Below are positions 43,015-52,148 of a DNA stretch of 64,000 nt, piece by piece. Each line of letters starts with the position of its first letter. Within the stretch, counting starts at the first letter, position 1. The translations under genes were made by a program, and so were the position numbers. Source of the DNA: Nitratireductor mangrovi (lineage in GTDB: Bacteria > Pseudomonadota > Alphaproteobacteria > Rhizobiales > Rhizobiaceae); NCBI RefSeq assembly GCF_007922615.2, contig NZ_CP042301.2, positions 2,790,001 to 2,854,000 of the forward strand, in the 5' to 3' direction. Below the pieces are notes generated by a model, which saw only the letters and a program-made list of their open reading frames with translations, ran no database searches and was not told the origin of the DNA.

Positions 43015-44103
43015 ATGGAAAAGCGGATCAGGATCATCTCGGGACTGGTCCTGTTCGCTTTCGTCACGATGCACCTGATCAACGTCGCGCTCGGCCTTCA
43101 CTCGGTCGAGATGATGGATCGGGCGCGTCCGTTGCTCATGGGCGCCTGGACCAATCTGGCCGGAACCCTCCTACTCACCTTGTCCCTCGGCGCCCATTTC
43201 GCTCTCGGGATGCTGGCAATCTATCGCCGCACCACGCTTCGCCTGTCACCGACGGATACGGTCCAGGTGATCGCCAGCCTGGCGATCGTTCCGTTACTCG
43301 CTCCCCATGTCGTCGGCACCGCCATCGCGGCCCGCTACGGCGTGGTACCGAGCTTTGCCAGCCTGATCCCCTATTTCTGGATCGACCAGCCGCTCGAAGG
43401 GCTGCGGCAGGTGGTCCTGCTCGCGGTCCTCTGGATCCATGGCTGCATTGGTGTCTACACTTGGGCACGTATCCAGCTCTGGTGGGCAAGGGCGGGAGCG
43501 TTCCTCTATCCTTTCGCGGTGGCGATCCCCGTGCTCGGACTGCTCGGCTTCGTCGAGGCCGGCAATCAGGTCATCGCCGAAGGCCGGCCGGCGCTGCCGC
43601 CGATGCAGTTGGCGCTGCCCTTCGAAGAAATCCTGGCGATCCTGAAGTCGATCAACTGGACCGTTTTCTATGTCTATGTCGGGTTGGTCGTGCTCGTCCT
43701 CGTCGCGCGGCAGTTGCGCCTGGCCAGCAATGACGGGCTCGTCCGCGTCTCCTTCGACGGCGGCATGGCAGCGGCGGGAACCCAAGGCATGACGCTGCTC
43801 GACATCGCCCGCCTCAACGACGTGCCGATGGCCAATCTGTGCCGCGGACGCGGACGCTGCGGCACTTGCCGGGTGGAAATCGCGAATGGAGGCATGCTGC
43901 CACTGATGGAGGCGGAGGAAGAAAAGACGCTGGCACGGGTCGGCGCCCCAGCCGGAACCCGCCTTTCTTGCCAGTTGGCGCCGCCGGCTGGTGAATTCAA
44001 GGTCAGGCGGCTCGTTCCACCTTTCCTGCGGGCGCGCGACCTGCACAGGTTCGACGAGGCGCACCGACTTTCCGAACATGGCGCGGCCGAGGCCGCGGAA
44101 TGA
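43015..44103 (+). CDS. Membrane cytochrome-b-like domain fused to a 2Fe-2S ferredoxin
   Basis: 362 residues. The first 235 hold about six membrane helices with His20, His61, His98 and His142 placed inside helices, like the diheme anchor of succinate dehydrogenase/fumarate reductase. The C-terminal 130 residues are a plant-type ferredoxin with Cys276, Cys282, Cys285 (LCRGRGRCGTC) and Cys319 (RLSCQL). In related rhizobial proteins this membrane-plus-ferredoxin module stands in front of an adenylate cyclase domain; here the protein stops about 30 residues after the ferredoxin, with no cyclase. It probably passes or senses membrane electrons (quinol state). The stop overlaps the MscS start (ATGA), so the two are co-translated. 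Confidence 0.8.
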   Translation: MEKRIRIISGLVLFAFVTMHLINVALGLHSVEMMDRARPLLMGAWTNLAGTLLLTLSLGAHFALGMLAIYRRTTLRLSPTDTVQVIASLAIVPLLAPHVVGTAIAARYGVVPSFASLIPYFWIDQPLEGLRQVVLLAVLWIHGCIGVYTWARIQLWWARAGAFLYPFAVAIPVLGLLGFVEAGNQVIAEGRPALPPMQLALPFEEILAILKSINWTVFYVYVGLVVLVLVARQLRLASNDGLVRVSFDGGMAAAGTQGMTLLDIARLNDVPMANLCRGRGRCGTCRVEIANGGMLPLMEAEEEKTLARVGAPAGTRLSCQLAPPAGEFKVRRLVPPFLRARDLHRFDEAHRLSEHGAAEAAE

Positions 44104-46415
44104 CCATGGTCGGGCGCCTGATTTCGGCCTTGCTGCTCGCGGCCATGCTGTGCAGCGCGGCAGCTGCGCAGCCCCTTCCGCTCCCGTCAGGCAGCGAGGA
44201 AGCACCGGCCGCGACGGAACCGTCGCCCAACGACGTCCAGGAATTGCTGCGCATCCTCGGCGACCCGCGCGTGGTCGAATGGCTCAAACAGCAGCTTGCC
44301 GACTCACCGCCAGCAGCCGAAGAGGAAGGCCTTTCCCTGCGCACCGAGATCAGCGACCGCCTGGCCGCTGCCCGCTCGCGCATGGCCGAGCTTGCCGCGG
44401 CCTGGTCGAACTTTCCGTTCGTGCCGCAGGTGCTGGCGCAAGCCTGGCGGAGCGAACTTTCGCAGGATCAGGCATTGCGCAGCCTGATCTACGTCATTGT
44501 GTTCCTGTTCGTCGGCGGCGGGTTCGAATGGCTGTTCTGGCAATATTTCCACCCCGTCATGATGCGTATCGAGCATGTCCGGCCCGCCTCCTTGTGGCGG
44601 CGCGTCGCCGGCGCCGCCAGCCGGCTGCTGCTTCAGGCGAGTGCGCTTGCGCTGTTCGCGCTCGGGAGCATCGGGACATTCCTCGGTTTCGACTGGCCGC
44701 CTTTCCTCGAGCGGCTCGTCGTCAACCTGCTGCTCGCCGTCATCGGCATCCGTGCGCTCGCCATGCTGTCGCGCTTCATCATCGCGCCGCGCAACGAACA
44801 TCTGCGGTTGGTGCCGCTCACCAACGCCATGGCAAGGCTCGTCCATCGCTGGCATGTCATCGTCGCCGCCTTGCTAGTGCTAGCTCTGGTCGCCTCCGAC
44901 ACGCTCGACACCCTGGCCTTCGGCCCGGCAGGCTCGCCGCAGGCAGTCAACGCCGCCCTTGCTGTCGCGGTCGGTCTCGGGGCACTGACGGTTGCTGCAC
45001 TCGTCGCAATGGTCTGGTCGCTCTCGCGTGCAATGCGCCAGCAAGCCCCCACGCGGATTGGACACCGTTTCGAACCGATCAATTTCCGGGTGCTGCCTGT
45101 CGTGCTGTCGGTCGTGATCGTGATCGCCTACCTGCTGTGGTTGTTCGGCGCGACAGAGCTAATGTGGACTGTGCTGGTGGCTGGCGCCTTCTTTCCGGTT
45201 CTGCGGGTCAGTTATGCCATGATCGATCACTTCTTCGATCGGGCCGAGGAAAGCAGGGCCGTCGACCGCGAAGGCGAACCCGTGGTCGAAATCGCGAAGG
45301 TGGCGGCCATCCAGAGCGAAGCGCCCCTACCCGAAGGCCAGAGCAACGCGATCGAAGAATCCGACACCGAGCGCTATGCGACCTATCGGCCGGTCGCCCG
45401 CCGCGTCGGGCGGTTCGTGCTCGCCGCTCTGGCCCTCGCCTTCATCGCCGCCGCCTGGGGCGCCAACATCGCCACGCTGTCGGAATCGCCGAGCGTGGCG
45501 GGCCGGCTGGTGCGGGTGGCGGTCGACATCATCGCGGCCGTTCTGATCGCCGATCTCGTCTGGGGCTGGGCGAAGGGTGCGATCGACCGCCGGATGGCGA
45601 ACTACGTCGCCCCGCCCCCCGGCGAACCGCCCGGGCCGGAGGCGCGCATGGCGACCCTGCTGCCGTTGATGCGCAACATCCTTCTGGTGGCGATTATCAC
45701 CCTGGTCGGATTGACCATCCTGTCCTCGTTCGGAGTCAATATCGCACCGCTGATCGCCGGCGCCGGCATCCTCGGCGTCGCGATCGGCTTCGGCGCCCAG
45801 TCGCTGGTGCGCGACATCGTCTCGGGCATCTTCTTCCTCGTCGACGACGCCTTCCGGGTCGGTGAATATATCGAGATCGGCGACCTCCGTGGAACGGTGG
45901 AATCGATGTCGTTGCGCTCGATGCGCGTCCGCCACCATCGCGGCGCAGTTCACACAATCCCCTTCGGCGAGCTCAAGTCCTTGACCAACTATAGCCGCGA
46001 CTGGGTGATCATGAAGCTTGAGTTCCGCGTGCCGTTCGAAACCGATCTGAAGCTCGTCAAGAAGCTGGTCAAGCAGGTCGGTGCCGAACTGCAGGCCGAC
46101 CCCAACTATGGCAGCTACATCCTGGAGCCTCTGAAATCGCAGGGCGTGCGCCGCATGGAGGAGTTCAACATGGTGGTCGGCGTCAAGTTCATGGCCAAGC
46201 CGGGCGCCCAATGGGTGATCCGGCGCGATGCCTACCAGAAATTGCGCGATACGTTCGACAAGAACGGCATCAGCTTCGCCCAGCGCAACGTCAAGGTGGA
46301 GGTGCTGTCCGACCGCCCGCTGACGCCGGACGAGGAAAAGGCGGTCACGGGGGCCGCACAAGCCGCCGTCGAAGGCCAAAACGTGCGGCCGCCTGCGCTG
46401 CCGGACGAACCATGA
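44100..46415 (+). CDS. Large MscS-family mechanosensitive channel
   Basis: 771 residues: signal peptide to about residue 24, then an extended periplasmic/multi-helix N-terminal part. The MscS pore and beta domain lie at about 530-690 (GVAIGFGAQSLVRDIVSGIFFLVDD, then the RHHRGAVHTIPFGE region), followed by a cytoplasmic vestibule. It resembles YbiO/YjeP-type large channels that release solutes on osmotic downshock. Co-translated with the cytochrome-ferredoxin gene. Confidence 0.9.
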   Translation: MTMVGRLISALLLAAMLCSAAAAQPLPLPSGSEEAPAATEPSPNDVQELLRILGDPRVVEWLKQQLADSPPAAEEEGLSLRTEISDRLAAARSRMAELAAAWSNFPFVPQVLAQAWRSELSQDQALRSLIYVIVFLFVGGGFEWLFWQYFHPVMMRIEHVRPASLWRRVAGAASRLLLQASALALFALGSIGTFLGFDWPPFLERLVVNLLLAVIGIRALAMLSRFIIAPRNEHLRLVPLTNAMARLVHRWHVIVAALLVLALVASDTLDTLAFGPAGSPQAVNAALAVAVGLGALTVAALVAMVWSLSRAMRQQAPTRIGHRFEPINFRVLPVVLSVVIVIAYLLWLFGATELMWTVLVAGAFFPVLRVSYAMIDHFFDRAEESRAVDREGEPVVEIAKVAAIQSEAPLPEGQSNAIEESDTERYATYRPVARRVGRFVLAALALAFIAAAWGANIATLSESPSVAGRLVRVAVDIIAAVLIADLVWGWAKGAIDRRMANYVAPPPGEPPGPEARMATLLPLMRNILLVAIITLVGLTILSSFGVNIAPLIAGAGILGVAIGFGAQSLVRDIVSGIFFLVDDAFRVGEYIEIGDLRGTVESMSLRSMRVRHHRGAVHTIPFGELKSLTNYSRDWVIMKLEFRVPFETDLKLVKKLVKQVGAELQADPNYGSYILEPLKSQGVRRMEEFNMVVGVKFMAKPGAQWVIRRDAYQKLRDTFDKNGISFAQRNVKVEVLSDRPLTPDEEKAVTGAAQAAVEGQNVRPPALPDEP

Positions 46416-46559
46416 CGATCAACCCTTTCAATCTCGATACACCGGCCCCATATCCGGTTCGACCGGGCCTGCCGAGGAAGAGCGAAACGCCGTGACCGCG
46501 TATCCCCCGCCCTACCGGGCCTCTTCATTGCGCTCCCTCGTGATATCGCCTATCACCAC

Positions 46560-46569
46560 ACGATATCGT
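46560..46569. promoter_or_regulatory. Palindrome upstream of the glycosyltransferase operon
   Basis: ACGATATCGT at 46560-46569 is a perfect 10-base palindrome, with a near copy TGATATCG at 46541-46548 (19 bases earlier). It lies 26 bases before the first glycosyltransferase start in a 179-base gap and may be an operator. No regulator gene is adjacent. Confidence 0.3.
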
Positions 46570-46594
46570 ACCCGCCGGACATGTCAGGGCGTGC

Positions 46595-47812
46595 ATGGAC
46601 CCGTTCGCTAGTTTCAAAGTGCTCATGTACAGTCATGACACCTTCGGCCTGGGTCATTTGCGGCGCAGCAGGACGATCGCGCATGCCCTGGTGACACATT
46701 TTCCGGGTGTTGAGGTGTCGATCATCTCCGGCTCACCCGTCGTGTCGGCCTATCCCTTCGAAGACCGCGTTGAATACGTGCAGATTCCGGCCGCGAGAAA
46801 GCTTTCCGACGGCAGTTACGTCTCGGCCAACGGTATTGGCACGCTTGACGACACCATCGCCGAGCGCGAAGCGCTGATCAGCGAGGCCGCTGACCGCATC
46901 GACCCGCAATTCGTCATCGTCGACAAGGAGCCGCTCGGGCTGGCACGCGAAATGCTGGCCACCCTGACGAGTCTCAAGGAACGCGGCGCGACCACCGTGC
47001 TAGGCCTGCGCGACGTGCTCGACGCGCCGGAACTGCTGCGCGAGGAATGGAACCGCAAGCACATTCTCGACCACCTCGAGGATCTTTACGACGAGATCTG
47101 GATCTACGGCCCAGGCTCCTTCTACAATCCGCTCGCCGGCATCGATCTCTCGGAATCCCTGTTGTCGCGCACCCGCTACACCGGGTTCCTGCCGCGCGCC
47201 GTCACCGACCGTGACCACGGCACCGACTATGGCAGCGGCTACGTTCTCATAACCGCCGGAGGCGGCGGCGATGGCTACGACCTCATGTCGGCGGCTCTGG
47301 CCGCCGTGAAGCTTGGCCAGACCAACGACCTGGATTTCCTGTTCGTGCTCGGTCCTTTCATGACCGAAAGCCAGCGTTTCGAGATGCTGGCGCGGGCGTC
47401 GGGGGTCGAGAACGTGCGTATCGTCGAATTCGACGCCAATCTCGAGGCGATCGTCGCCAACGCGCGCGCAGTGATCGGCATGTGCGGCTACAACACGTTC
47501 TGCGAGGCGATGTCCTTCGACAAGCAGGTGCTTTTCGTCCCGCGTACGGCGCCGCGTCGCGAACAAACCATCCGTGCCCATCGCGCCGAGGAGTTCGGCT
47601 GGGTTGACGTCCTCGATATCGAATACGCCAAGAACCCGCACACGTTCCTCGCATCGCTCAAGCAACTCCTGCGCCGACCGTTGCCCTCCGAGGCCGTGGC
47701 GCGCCCCGACCTTGACGGCCTCAGCCGCATCTGTGCTCTCACCGAGATCCTGCTTGACCATCGGCAGGAAACGCTGGCTTCTGGAGAGAAGCTCAGGGCA
47801 GCCGGCAGATGA
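46595..47812 (+). CDS. Glycosyltransferase-like protein of the MurG/COG4671 type
   Basis: 405 residues. The opening MYSHDTFGLGHLRRSRTIAHAL is the HGLGHxxR-type donor loop of GT-B enzymes related to MurG, and the C-terminal half has ITAGGGGDG and MCGYNTFCEAMSF, the usual UDP-sugar binding positions. It probably adds a sugar to a cell-surface polymer or lipid. First of five genes that overlap by about 1-4 bases or lie close together. The third gene (49074) is a homologue. Confidence 0.78.
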   Translation: MDPFASFKVLMYSHDTFGLGHLRRSRTIAHALVTHFPGVEVSIISGSPVVSAYPFEDRVEYVQIPAARKLSDGSYVSANGIGTLDDTIAEREALISEAADRIDPQFVIVDKEPLGLAREMLATLTSLKERGATTVLGLRDVLDAPELLREEWNRKHILDHLEDLYDEIWIYGPGSFYNPLAGIDLSESLLSRTRYTGFLPRAVTDRDHGTDYGSGYVLITAGGGGDGYDLMSAALAAVKLGQTNDLDFLFVLGPFMTESQRFEMLARASGVENVRIVEFDANLEAIVANARAVIGMCGYNTFCEAMSFDKQVLFVPRTAPRREQTIRAHRAEEFGWVDVLDIEYAKNPHTFLASLKQLLRRPLPSEAVARPDLDGLSRICALTEILLDHRQETLASGEKLRAAGR

Positions 47813-49074
47813 GTTCCCACATCGCCGTCGTTCTGAAGTGCTACCCGCGCTTGTCGGAGACCTTTGTCGCGCAGGAGATCCTCGAACTCCAGCGCGCGGG
47901 GTTTCAACTGACCCTGGTGTCGCTGCGCCATCCGACCGACAAGCGGACGCACCCCATCAATGACGAGATCGTTGCGCCGGTGACCTACCTGCCCGAGTAC
48001 CTGCACCATGAGCCACGCCGCGTTTTCGCTGCCTGGCGTGCGGTCCGGCGGCTGCCCGGATACCGCGCGGCATTTCGCAGCTTTCTGCGCGACCTTGCCC
48101 GCGACGCCACGCGCAACCGGGTCCGTCGGTTTGGGCAGGCGCTAGTATTCGCCGCCGAATTTCCGGCCGGCGCAAAGTGGATATACAGCCATTTCATCCA
48201 CACCCCCTCCTCCGTCGCCCGCTATGCCGCCGAGATACGCGAGATGCGGTGGAGTGCGTCGGCGCATGCCAAGGACATCTGGACCTCGCCGGACTGGGAA
48301 CTGCGCGAAAAGCTTGCCGCCGCCGATTGGGCCGTGACCTGTACGGCTGGCGGTAGCCGCCATCTCAAGCAACTCGCCGACGATGCCGGCAAGGTGAGCC
48401 TGGTCTATCACGGCATCGACCTGTCGCGCTTTGGTCGACCCACGGCGGTTTCGTATGACCGCAATGGCGGTGCGCCCGAGAATCCCGTGCGCATCCTGTC
48501 GGTCGGCCGCGCGGTGAAGAAGAAGGGCCTCGACACACTGGCACACGCACTTGCACGGCTACCCGAAGACATCCACTGGCGCTGGACCCACATCGGTGGT
48601 GGCGAACTGGCAGACGAGCTCAAATCGCTCGTCGACCGTCTGGGTATCGCCGACCGCGTCGAGATGCACGCCTCGCGCCCACAGTCGGAAGTGCTCGCCG
48701 AGTATCGGCAGGCGGACCTCTTCGTGTTGCCTTGCCGCATCGCGCCCAACGGCGATCGTGACGGCCTGCCCAACGTACTGGTGGAAGCGCAGAGCCAGGG
48801 AGTGACCTGCATCTCCACGCCTATCTCCGGCATTCCCGAACTGATCGAGGACGGGCGGACCGGCCTGCTCGTGCCGCCGGATGATATCACGGCATTACGC
48901 TCGGCCATGGAAGGAGTGATACGCGACCCCTCGCTGCGCGAAAAGTTGGGCAGAGCCGGTCAGGACCGGGTCTTTCAAGCTTTCGACCACCGGGCCTCGA
49001 TAGGACAACTGATCGGCAGGTTCGAGGCCTCCGGACTGACGTCGAGCGTCGCCCAAGAGAAGCTCGCCTCCTGA
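47809..49074 (+). CDS. GT4-family glycosyltransferase
   Basis: 421 residues of GT-B fold, GT4 family: N-terminal FVAQEILELQRAGF, HGIDLSRF at the hinge, SVGRAVKKKGLDTL for nucleotide binding, and a C-terminal EAQSQGVTCISTPISGIPELI carrying the EX7E-type catalytic motif. It overlaps the previous gene by 4 bases and the next by 1. Confidence 0.87.
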   Translation: MSSHIAVVLKCYPRLSETFVAQEILELQRAGFQLTLVSLRHPTDKRTHPINDEIVAPVTYLPEYLHHEPRRVFAAWRAVRRLPGYRAAFRSFLRDLARDATRNRVRRFGQALVFAAEFPAGAKWIYSHFIHTPSSVARYAAEIREMRWSASAHAKDIWTSPDWELREKLAAADWAVTCTAGGSRHLKQLADDAGKVSLVYHGIDLSRFGRPTAVSYDRNGGAPENPVRILSVGRAVKKKGLDTLAHALARLPEDIHWRWTHIGGGELADELKSLVDRLGIADRVEMHASRPQSEVLAEYRQADLFVLPCRIAPNGDRDGLPNVLVEAQSQGVTCISTPISGIPELIEDGRTGLLVPPDDITALRSAMEGVIRDPSLREKLGRAGQDRVFQAFDHRASIGQLIGRFEASGLTSSVAQEKLAS

Positions 49075-50231
49075 TGCGCAGGGTCCTGTTCTACGTCCAG
49101 CACCTGATGGGTGTCGGGCATGTCTTTCGCGCCGCGCGCATCATCCGGGCACTTGTGGCCGCAGGTTTTGAAGTTGACTTCGCCTTCGGCGGTATCCCGA
49201 TCCCCAACTACGATGGCGGGGGGGCACGCATTCATTATCTGCCGCCGGTCAGAGCCGGCGAGGAGGTTTTCAACAGGCTTGAACTGCCAGATGGCACGCT
49301 TGTCGATGATGCGTGGAAGGACCAGCGTCGTGACATGCTGCTGGAGATCTTCGAGCGCGTCAGCCCCGACATCATCATCACCGAGGCGTTCCCGTTCGGC
49401 CGCCGCCAGATGCGCTTCGAACTGCTGCCGCTGATGGAGGCTGCCAGAAATCGCACCCCGCGTCCGCTTATCGTCGGCTCGGTGCGCGACATCATCCAGC
49501 GCAACACCACCAAGCCGGAGCGCGACCGCGAGGTCGTCGAACTGATCCAGCGCTATTTCGACCGCATTCTCATCCATGGCGATCCGGCCCTCACCAGGCT
49601 TGAAGATACCTTCCCTCATGCAACCGACATCGCCGACCGGATCGCCTATACCGGCATCGTGGCGCCGCCGGTGCCAGCGGAAATCGCCGAGCGAAGCGGG
49701 GTCGTAGTGTCGGTCGGAGGCGGTGCGCTCGGCTATCGGTTGCTCAAGGCGGCTGTCGCGTCCAAGCCGTTGTCGACCCTTCGGGATGAGCGCTGGACCG
49801 TCATCACCGGTTTGCGCTCGACCGCCGAGCAGCGCCAGGAATTGAGCGAGAGCGCCTCCGGCGATCTGCGTTTCCTCACCTTTGTGGACGATCTCCCCGC
49901 CCTGCTAGCCGGAACGCGGCTTTCGATATCGCGGGCCGGCTATAACACCGCCGCCGACATCTATGTTTCCGGTTGCCGGGCGGTCGTCTCCCCGCTTTCG
50001 GACGGCACCGAGACGGAGCAGATCGAGCGCACCGAACTGATGGCGCGCCACCAACTGGCCGAGGTCATCCCGCCGGGGAGCGAGACGCCGGAAGCCTACG
50101 CTGCGGCCATCGATCGCGCCCTGAAGGGGCCGGCTCCAGATCGCAGCCGCCTCCGCCTTGACGGCGCCGCAGAGACCGCGCGCCTGTTGCGTCTGCTCGC
50201 CGACGGCCACGTGAGGACCGCAAGCGCTTGA
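49074..50231 (+). CDS. Glycosyltransferase-like protein of the MurG/COG4671 type (second copy)
   Basis: 385 residues. The opening FYVQHLMGVGHVFRAARIIRAL parallels the HLxGxGHxxR loop of the protein at 46595, and the C-terminal half has VVSVGGGALGY and ISRAGYNTAADIYVSGCRAVV. The same GT-B type, but with clear divergence from the first copy. It begins on the last base of the previous gene. Confidence 0.78.
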   Translation: MRRVLFYVQHLMGVGHVFRAARIIRALVAAGFEVDFAFGGIPIPNYDGGGARIHYLPPVRAGEEVFNRLELPDGTLVDDAWKDQRRDMLLEIFERVSPDIIITEAFPFGRRQMRFELLPLMEAARNRTPRPLIVGSVRDIIQRNTTKPERDREVVELIQRYFDRILIHGDPALTRLEDTFPHATDIADRIAYTGIVAPPVPAEIAERSGVVVSVGGGALGYRLLKAAVASKPLSTLRDERWTVITGLRSTAEQRQELSESASGDLRFLTFVDDLPALLAGTRLSISRAGYNTAADIYVSGCRAVVSPLSDGTETEQIERTELMARHQLAEVIPPGSETPEAYAAAIDRALKGPAPDRSRLRLDGAAETARLLRLLADGHVRTASA

Positions 50232-50262
50232 CGGCCCGCGAACGCCCCCTCTAACGTCCGCC

Positions 50263-51393
50263 ATGCCGCCCCGGATCGCATTCTACGCGCCTTTGAAGCC
50301 GCCAAGCCATCCAATCCCCTCTGGAGACCGGGAGATAGCGCGCAATCTGATCAAGGCCCTGCGCCTTTGTGGCCACGAAGTGGCGGTTGCGACAGAGGCA
50401 ATTTCGTACCAGAAGCGCCCTTCGCGCGAACTTTTCGAGGCACGTCGCGACACCTGCACCGCCGAGCGCGAACGGCTGCTGGCTGAGTGGCGCGCAGCCC
50501 CGGAAACCGCACCCGACCTGTGGTTCACCTATCATCCCTACTGCAAGTCGCCGGACTGGATCGGACCGGCCGTCTCGAAAGCGCTGGCCATACCCTATGT
50601 GACCGCGGAGGCATGTCGAACGCGCCAGGCGACCGACGCCGACTGGCATGACGCACGTTCCAGCGTGCAAAAGGCCGTCACCAGCGCCGACGTCAATTTC
50701 TGTCTCAAGAAGTCGGACCATGAATATCTGGCAACCTTTCTGCCGGATATGTCGAGTGTGGTTCCGCTCAAGCCGTTCATCGACGATCAGGCCGGCGGTG
50801 CGGCCGCCGCCCTGCCCTTCGCCAATGGCGAGCCGGTTCTGGTTGCGGTCGGCATGATGCGGCCCGGCGCCAAGATGCACTCCTACGCGGCGCTCGCGGA
50901 CACGCTCCGCGAACTGCCCGGCCGGTGGAACCTTGTCCTGATTGGCGACGGCCCTGGCCGGTCGGAGATCGAGACGCTGTTTGCCTTCCTCGCGCCGGAC
51001 CGCCTGCATCTGGCCGGTGCGGTTCCTCACGACGAGGTCCGCGCCTGGCTGGAGGCAGGCGACATTTTCGTCTGGCCGGGTATCGGCGAAGCGATCGGCA
51101 TGGCGTTCCTGGAGGCGCAGGCCGCCGGGCTCCCGGTGACCGCATTCGCCACGGCAGGCGTTCCGGAAGTGGTTGGCAACCGGGCGGCACTGCTGGCTCC
51201 GTCTGGCGATACAGGCGCGCTGCGCGACCACATTGAAACATTGGTTGCCGACGCTGCGCTTCGTCAGCGCATGGGGGTCGCCGCCCGCGCGCATGTGGCG
51301 GCGAACCATTCGATCCGTGCCGCCGCCGAAACGATCAGGCACTCGCTCGATCCGCTGCTTGCTGCTGCCCGCAACCGTGTCTCGTCGGCATGA
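50263..51393 (+). CDS. GT4-family glycosyltransferase (second copy)
   Basis: 376 residues, GT4 type: N-terminal YAPLKPPSHPIPSGDREIARNL acceptor loop, VLIGDGPGRSEIE donor region, and EAIGMAFLEAQAAGLPVTAF with the EX7E motif. It lies 31 bases after the third gene and overlaps the deacetylase gene by 4 bases. Confidence 0.87.
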   Translation: MPPRIAFYAPLKPPSHPIPSGDREIARNLIKALRLCGHEVAVATEAISYQKRPSRELFEARRDTCTAERERLLAEWRAAPETAPDLWFTYHPYCKSPDWIGPAVSKALAIPYVTAEACRTRQATDADWHDARSSVQKAVTSADVNFCLKKSDHEYLATFLPDMSSVVPLKPFIDDQAGGAAAALPFANGEPVLVAVGMMRPGAKMHSYAALADTLRELPGRWNLVLIGDGPGRSEIETLFAFLAPDRLHLAGAVPHDEVRAWLEAGDIFVWPGIGEAIGMAFLEAQAAGLPVTAFATAGVPEVVGNRAALLAPSGDTGALRDHIETLVADAALRQRMGVAARAHVAANHSIRAAAETIRHSLDPLLAAARNRVSSA

Positions 51394-52148
51394 ACGACTT
51401 CGCGGAACTCGACACCGAACTGAAGCGCTGGAGCGCTGACGGGATCACGCCGCGTTTCTTCCTGCGCGACGACGACGCCATCGAACCCGGTCCAGCGCTC
51501 GACCGGCTCTTGAACTTGACCCGCCGCTTTGACGTGCCGCTTCTGCTTGCCGTCATTCCGGCGCTGGCGACGTCGGCGCTGGCCGAGAGATTGGTCGGCG
51601 AGCCGCTGGTGACACCCTGCACCCATGGCTACGCGCATCGTCGTCATACGCCGGTTTCCGAGAAGGCGGTGGAGTTGGGCGGCGGGCGGCCTGTTGAAGA
51701 TATTTTGGCCGAACTCAGCCTGGCCCACAGGCGAATGCATGCCCTGTTTGGCGACCGTCTCTCCGGCATTCTGGTGCCGCCATGGAACCGGATCGCGCCG
51801 GAAGTCGCCGCCCGCATTCACGAGCTGGGTTTCACCGGCCTCTCCGTCCACGCCTGGAAACCGGCGGGAAGCCAACTGCCGGAGATCAACACCCAGATCG
51901 ACATCGTCGACTGGCACGACGGACGCCGCGGCAGGAGCCTCATCTGGGCAGCAGAAGAGACGGCGAGAAGGTTGCGTCGGGCCCGCGAACGCGGCGGCGC
52001 ACCTCTAGGCATCCTTTCGCACCACCTTGTCCATGACGAGCAGGCCTGGGTCACGCTCGAGGGCCTGATCTCTCACCTCCGGACGAAGCATGCTCTGGCT
52101 TTTCGCCGTGCCGACGACCTCGTTCGAGACGCAGCCGCGGCTCAGTGA
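51390..52148 (+). CDS. Polysaccharide deacetylase-like protein
   Basis: 252 residues with a NodB-like fold: FFLRDDDAIEPGPAL holds the Asp pair of the first motif, CTHGYAHRRHT the metal-binding His pair, and VPPWNRIAPEV the third motif. No signal peptide, so it is predicted cytoplasmic. It ends the glycosyltransferase operon and may deacetylate its lipid-linked or nucleotide-sugar intermediate. The stop overlaps the convergent ABC permease stop by 7 bases. Confidence 0.8.
   Translation: MNDFAELDTELKRWSADGITPRFFLRDDDAIEPGPALDRLLNLTRRFDVPLLLAVIPALATSALAERLVGEPLVTPCTHGYAHRRHTPVSEKAVELGGGRPVEDILAELSLAHRRMHALFGDRLSGILVPPWNRIAPEVAARIHELGFTGLSVHAWKPAGSQLPEINTQIDIVDWHDGRRGRSLIWAAEETARRLRRARERGGAPLGILSHHLVHDEQAWVTLEGLISHLRTKHALAFRRADDLVRDAAAAQ

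Noticed and set aside
46412..46495. 27-residue open frame overlapping the MscS stop (ATGA)
   Set aside because: The overlap is suggestive of coupling, but there is no recognisable motif, and it is too short to support from sequence alone.
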